64,000 nucleotides of DNA from Laburnicola sp. R22_1 (Eukaryota; Ascomycota; Dothideomycetes; Pleosporales; Didymosphaeriaceae). Location of the stretch: assembly GCA_014281115.1 (NCBI GenBank), contig JACONQ010000005.1, positions 930,001 through 994,000 of the forward strand, in the 5' to 3' direction. A model generated the notes under the pieces. The model had not been told where the DNA came from. It saw only the letters and a list, made by a program, of their open reading frames with translations, and ran no database searches. How positions within the stretch are numbered: position 1 is the first letter of the stretch; every line of letters begins with the position of its first letter. Positions 60,450 to 64,000 of the stretch are shown piece after piece. A program made the position numbers and the translations under genes.

Positions 60450-63400
60450 TATCTCTCCCCCTCTTAAAAAAATCCTAGCGTTATATTTTATACTCTCTAT
60501 AGTAGTAGCACTAATCCCCCTTCTGCGTGCTTAAAGTCTTAAGAATAAATCTAATACTGCGTATACTAGTAATAGTGCTTTAAGCCTCTATAAAGTTCTA
60601 AGTATACTTTAGCTAAAGAGAGCACTAGGCTCCTATTCTTTTACCTTTAGTAGGACAATCTAGTTATTATATCTAATATTTATATCTCTTAGATTTTATA
60701 AGGTAATCTAGTTCTTATATCTAATATAATTCTGTTTATCTCTTTTAGTTTCTATAGTATAGCTGCCGATTTTAGTTAAGAATTTATACTAGTGTTATTT
60801 GCTTTAGCAAAAGTAAATAATAAGATCCCTACCTTAGTTTTACTTTTCTCCTTTACTCTACTAATATATCTATAACACTCCTTATTAATATTGCGCTATA
60901 TTCTAATTACTACTTTTACTTTTATACTATTTTTACTATCTTTCTTATTATTAATTTTTATTATAGTTAGAGCTAATAAGTAATACCTTATAGTAGTTTT
61001 TATAACTCTAAGCAAGCGTCTAAAGTCTAGCTTAACTATAGCTTAGTATTTCCCTATAAAAATTATAACTTATAGCACTCTTACTTATAATAGTAAGCCT
61101 TTACTACCTACTTTAAATTTCTATAATACTAAGAATCTTAAGAAGTTTATACATAATAAGACTATAAAGAACTATTATAGAGTTAGTTCCTTAGTTCTTT
61201 TATATTATTTTTACTAATTATAAGTAGTTTTCTAAGAACTTAAGCTATAATTAGAAAACTCTTAAGGCTATTTATATAATATCTAAGGAGTATATCTTTA
61301 AGGCTGCCTATATTTATAAGAAGACCTACTAGCGCTATCTTAAGTAGCTTATTTTCTATGCGTAAAGGCTTATAGGGAAGAAGTATAACTATAAGGCTTA
61401 TATTATTTACTTTAGTAAGTATTTAGGTAATATATAATAATTTTCTAATAAACCTCTTTTTTACTAAGTTATATTTTAGATTTAGAATAACTTATAAAAA
61501 GACTTTACTAAGACTAAATTTGCTAACCTTATTCTAAAATATATTCTTTATTGTAATTATTATACTAGTAAGCCTCTTATTAATCTTTAGTAAGCTTATC
61601 TTAATATTTTTATTTATAAGTATAGCTTTGCTATTTAAAGTGCTTAAGTTAAGCTCTAAAAGATATATAATACTAATACTAGATATTCTAGATAGAATAT
61701 AAAGCTTCTGCATTAGATTCTTATAGTTTAGTAAAATACTTATACTATCTTTTAACCTCTTTCTAATAAACTTACTATAAGTTTTAGGTTTTTAGAGTTT
61801 ATTTTTTTAGCTAATATTATGCTAGAGTTAATTGCTAGTTTTACTCTACCTATTCTAAAGCCTCCTTATTAAAATCTAGTTAATCTTATTCTAGATATTA
61901 TAAAGACTATCTATACTAGTAAAATATTAGAAGAATATAAGATTACTGCTCTTCTAAAGCGTATTAAGTAGATTCTAAGTTTTGCAGCTATTAGTTCTAA
62001 TTAGATTACTATTCTTTATAAAAGGTTAAGGGGATAGATCTTAATTTTAATCTAGGCGAGAGCAAGTTTATAGGAAAGAAGTAGTGTTCTTATTTATTTT
62101 TTTAAAATATTAGGATTTTTCTATTTCCATATCTAGCCTTAGTATAGAGATCTAGAGGTATTTTCTTATATAGTCTATAACTTTATAGATATAGCTAAGC
62201 TATAAGCTTAGCTTTTAGAATACTTTAATTTCTTTAGTTATACTATATCTATTCCTTTTTTTATAATATTTTCCTTTAAATAGCCCTTTCTTCTCCTTTT
62301 TCTAATCACCCTACTTTCTATTACTTAGGATCTATATTATTTTATTATAAAAAGGACAATTCTTTTTGTTTTACTGGCTTATATTAGAGCTAATACTTTT
62401 AAATAATTTATAGTATTTCTTTACCTATTTCTTACTTTTTTAAGTAGATTATAGTTTTATTATTTACTAATTCTTAAGTAATTAGTAGAAAGGACTAGAG
62501 GTCTAGACTTATTCTAACCTCCCTTTAGTAGAGGCTTTCTAAGTTCTCTACTAGAGATATAACTTCTATACTAGAAGCTATAGTGTGTTTATTAGTTTAG
62601 GGAGTTTCTATAGAAGTCTATAAATAACTCTTTATTATTATTTTAAAATAAAAAGGTATATATTTCCTAGTAATTTAATGCCTTTATAGTAGAGAAATTT
62701 ATAGTAAGTTCCTAAGTTAGATTAGTATTATCTAATTACTTAACTTAGTATAGTAATCTCTATAGCTCTCTTTCTCTTTAGGTAGGTTTCTTAGCTAAGA
62801 TATCTTTTATAACCTATTCTTTTTCTTTGTTAATAATAATAGCCTCTAGTTTTCTATTATTTAGAGTCTAGCTAGAGAGACGGTCTTCTTTAGCTAGGCG
62901 TAAATAATTTACTAAGAATACTAAATAAACTCTAAATAGAATATTTAGTTTTATATTATAGGAGTCTACTACTTATATAATTATAAATTTTGTATTTTTT
63001 TAGTCTAACTTCTTATTAGGGTAGGAGTTAGACAAGTAGTCCCTATACTAGAGCTAGACTTTATCTTCTTCCTTTAATATAGGAGTGTCTCTTTAGTACT
63101 AGTTTGCTTACTACTTTTACTCTTATTATAATTTAGCTATTTTAGCTTAAATAAATATAAAAACTTTTAGAACTTTTGTAGCAAAGCTTTAGTAGACTTT
63201 ACTAGCTATAAATTCTACTAATAATAATTAAAAGTTTTTATTTTATATTTAGCTTAAATAGGTCTATATTATATCTATACTAGAGAAAGAATAGTGCTAC
63301 TTTAGTAGAGGTAGCTTCTTGCCTATTAATAGCTATATGCACTATAGAATAGTATAGGGCTTAATTTTTCTAGTCTTATTATATAAAGACGTAAAGGTAT

Positions 63401-63901
63401 ATTTATAGTGCTATTAGTTTTTAAATATTTAAAAAGGATAATCTCTTTTAAATTTTTATTTTCTTATATAGTTACCTCTATAAGTCGCTTATAAATTAAC
63501 TTTTACAGTTAGAGGTTATAGTATTAGAAAGCTAATAGTATGCTATAATATAATAAAGAAATACCTCTATTACTATTTCTATCTCTAAGTCTAGTAGGGA
63601 GAGTAAAACTATTTCTTTTTCTAGCCTAGTATATACTACTATTATATTTATATTTTTCTACTTATAGAAAGCTTAGTAATAAAGTCTATAGAGATTTTCT
63701 TTTATATCTAGTTTAGAAGAAAGAGGAGTTTTAGTAGCCTTTATTTTATATTTCTCTATAGCTTAGTTCTTTTATATATATTATAGTTCTTAATAAATCT
63801 ACAAATAAAGTCTAATATTTCTAGAAAGAAGTATAATCTAGCAACTATTTTATAGATAATTTCTCTTTCTAGGTGCTTAAATATAGGAGAGTTATAGACT
63901 A
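60450..63901 (-). mobile_element. Ty3/gypsy family A, copy A3 (3' part)
   Basis: Colinear with 11,093-16,300 of A2 but without the Tc1 insertion and with about 620 bp (61,165-61,785) that A2 lacks. The integrase relic on the minus strand runs from about 63,890 to about 62,400. It is cut at 63,901 by a family-A repeat at the window edge. Confidence 0.85.
61050..62110 (+). pseudogene. Plus-strand ORF relic between integrase and LTR of A3
   Basis: Reads antisense to pol. Words include FANLILKYILY, LEFIFLANIMLELIASFTL, LVNLILDIIKTIYTS and ITALLKRIK. The last two match A2 (14,250-14,400). Stops are mostly TAG/TAA at likely Gln positions. One minus-strand frame is also fairly open here, so the strand call is tentative. 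No family is recognised. Confidence 0.4.
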
Positions 63902-64000
63902 TGTGTGGCGTTAAATTAACTACCTAGAGGTAGAACGACAAAGGCTTTCATCTTAAATAACATAATAAAAAAAGCAGAGCCTCCTGCTTAGTAATCAAAA
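63902..64000 (+). repeat. Short repeat family A at the window edge
   Basis: Starts TGTGTGGCGTTAAATTAACT, contains CTACCTAGAGGTAG and the GCAGAGCCTCCTGC hairpin, and runs off the window. Confidence 0.85.

Overview
The window looks like an accessory, transposon-dominated stretch of a filamentous ascomycete (Pezizomycotina) nuclear genome. The evidence is spliceosomal introns (GTAAGT/GTGAGT donors, CTAAC-type branch sites), fungal Ty3/gypsy, Ty1/copia and Pogo/Fot1 families, and extreme CpA-to-TpA decay typical of repeat-induced point mutation (RIP). Almost every recognisable transposon protein is broken by TAG/TAA codons where Gln is expected and by TGA where Trp is expected. I cannot name the species.

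Layout. 1-5.6 kb: a minus-strand Ty3/gypsy relic (G1) whose RT carries an 8 x 16 bp minisatellite. 6.1-22.8 kb: two joined copies (A1, A2) of a second gypsy family, sharing an LTR at 10.75-11.09 kb. A2 is interrupted by a Tc1/mariner element with two introns (11.2-13.5 kb), by a telomere-motif-rich MITE (19.1-19.5 kb) and by a foreign segment with a 55-unit AGT microsatellite (20.6-22.2 kb). 22.8-33.4 kb: a full-length Ty1/copia element with LTRs and a 5 bp target duplication, inserted in reverse into another copy of the same family. 33.5-35.3 kb: short repeats and an ATT microsatellite. 35.4-37.2 kb: a Pogo/Fot1 relic. 37.2-41 kb: an island with little RIP and no recognisable gene. 41-47 kb: a Russian doll of Pogo P1, holding Pogo P2, holding a 686 bp fold-back element. 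48.6-53.2 kb: two inverted copies of a third Pogo family. 54.5-59.7 kb: a GC-rich island with the one convincing host gene. 59.7-64 kb: short repeats and a third gypsy family-A copy (A3).

The host gene (54,539-58,681, minus strand) is best modelled as four exons encoding about 1,283 residues. It has a helical and Pro-rich N-terminus, a beta-rich (propeller-like) region, and two separate long-helix modules, each with a hydrophobic segment between amphipathic coiled coils. That architecture resembles alpha-helical pore-forming proteins of the ClyA/Xax type. This is an inference from composition and layout, not from a database match.

Threaded through all the retrotransposons are several families of very short (about 70-220 bp) dispersed repeats. 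Their target-site duplications vary from 9 to 17 bp and some have A-rich ends, which is the behaviour of SINE-like retroposons. Family A alone has about 20 copies here. Several insertions can be verified inside the window because a related transposon copy provides the empty site.
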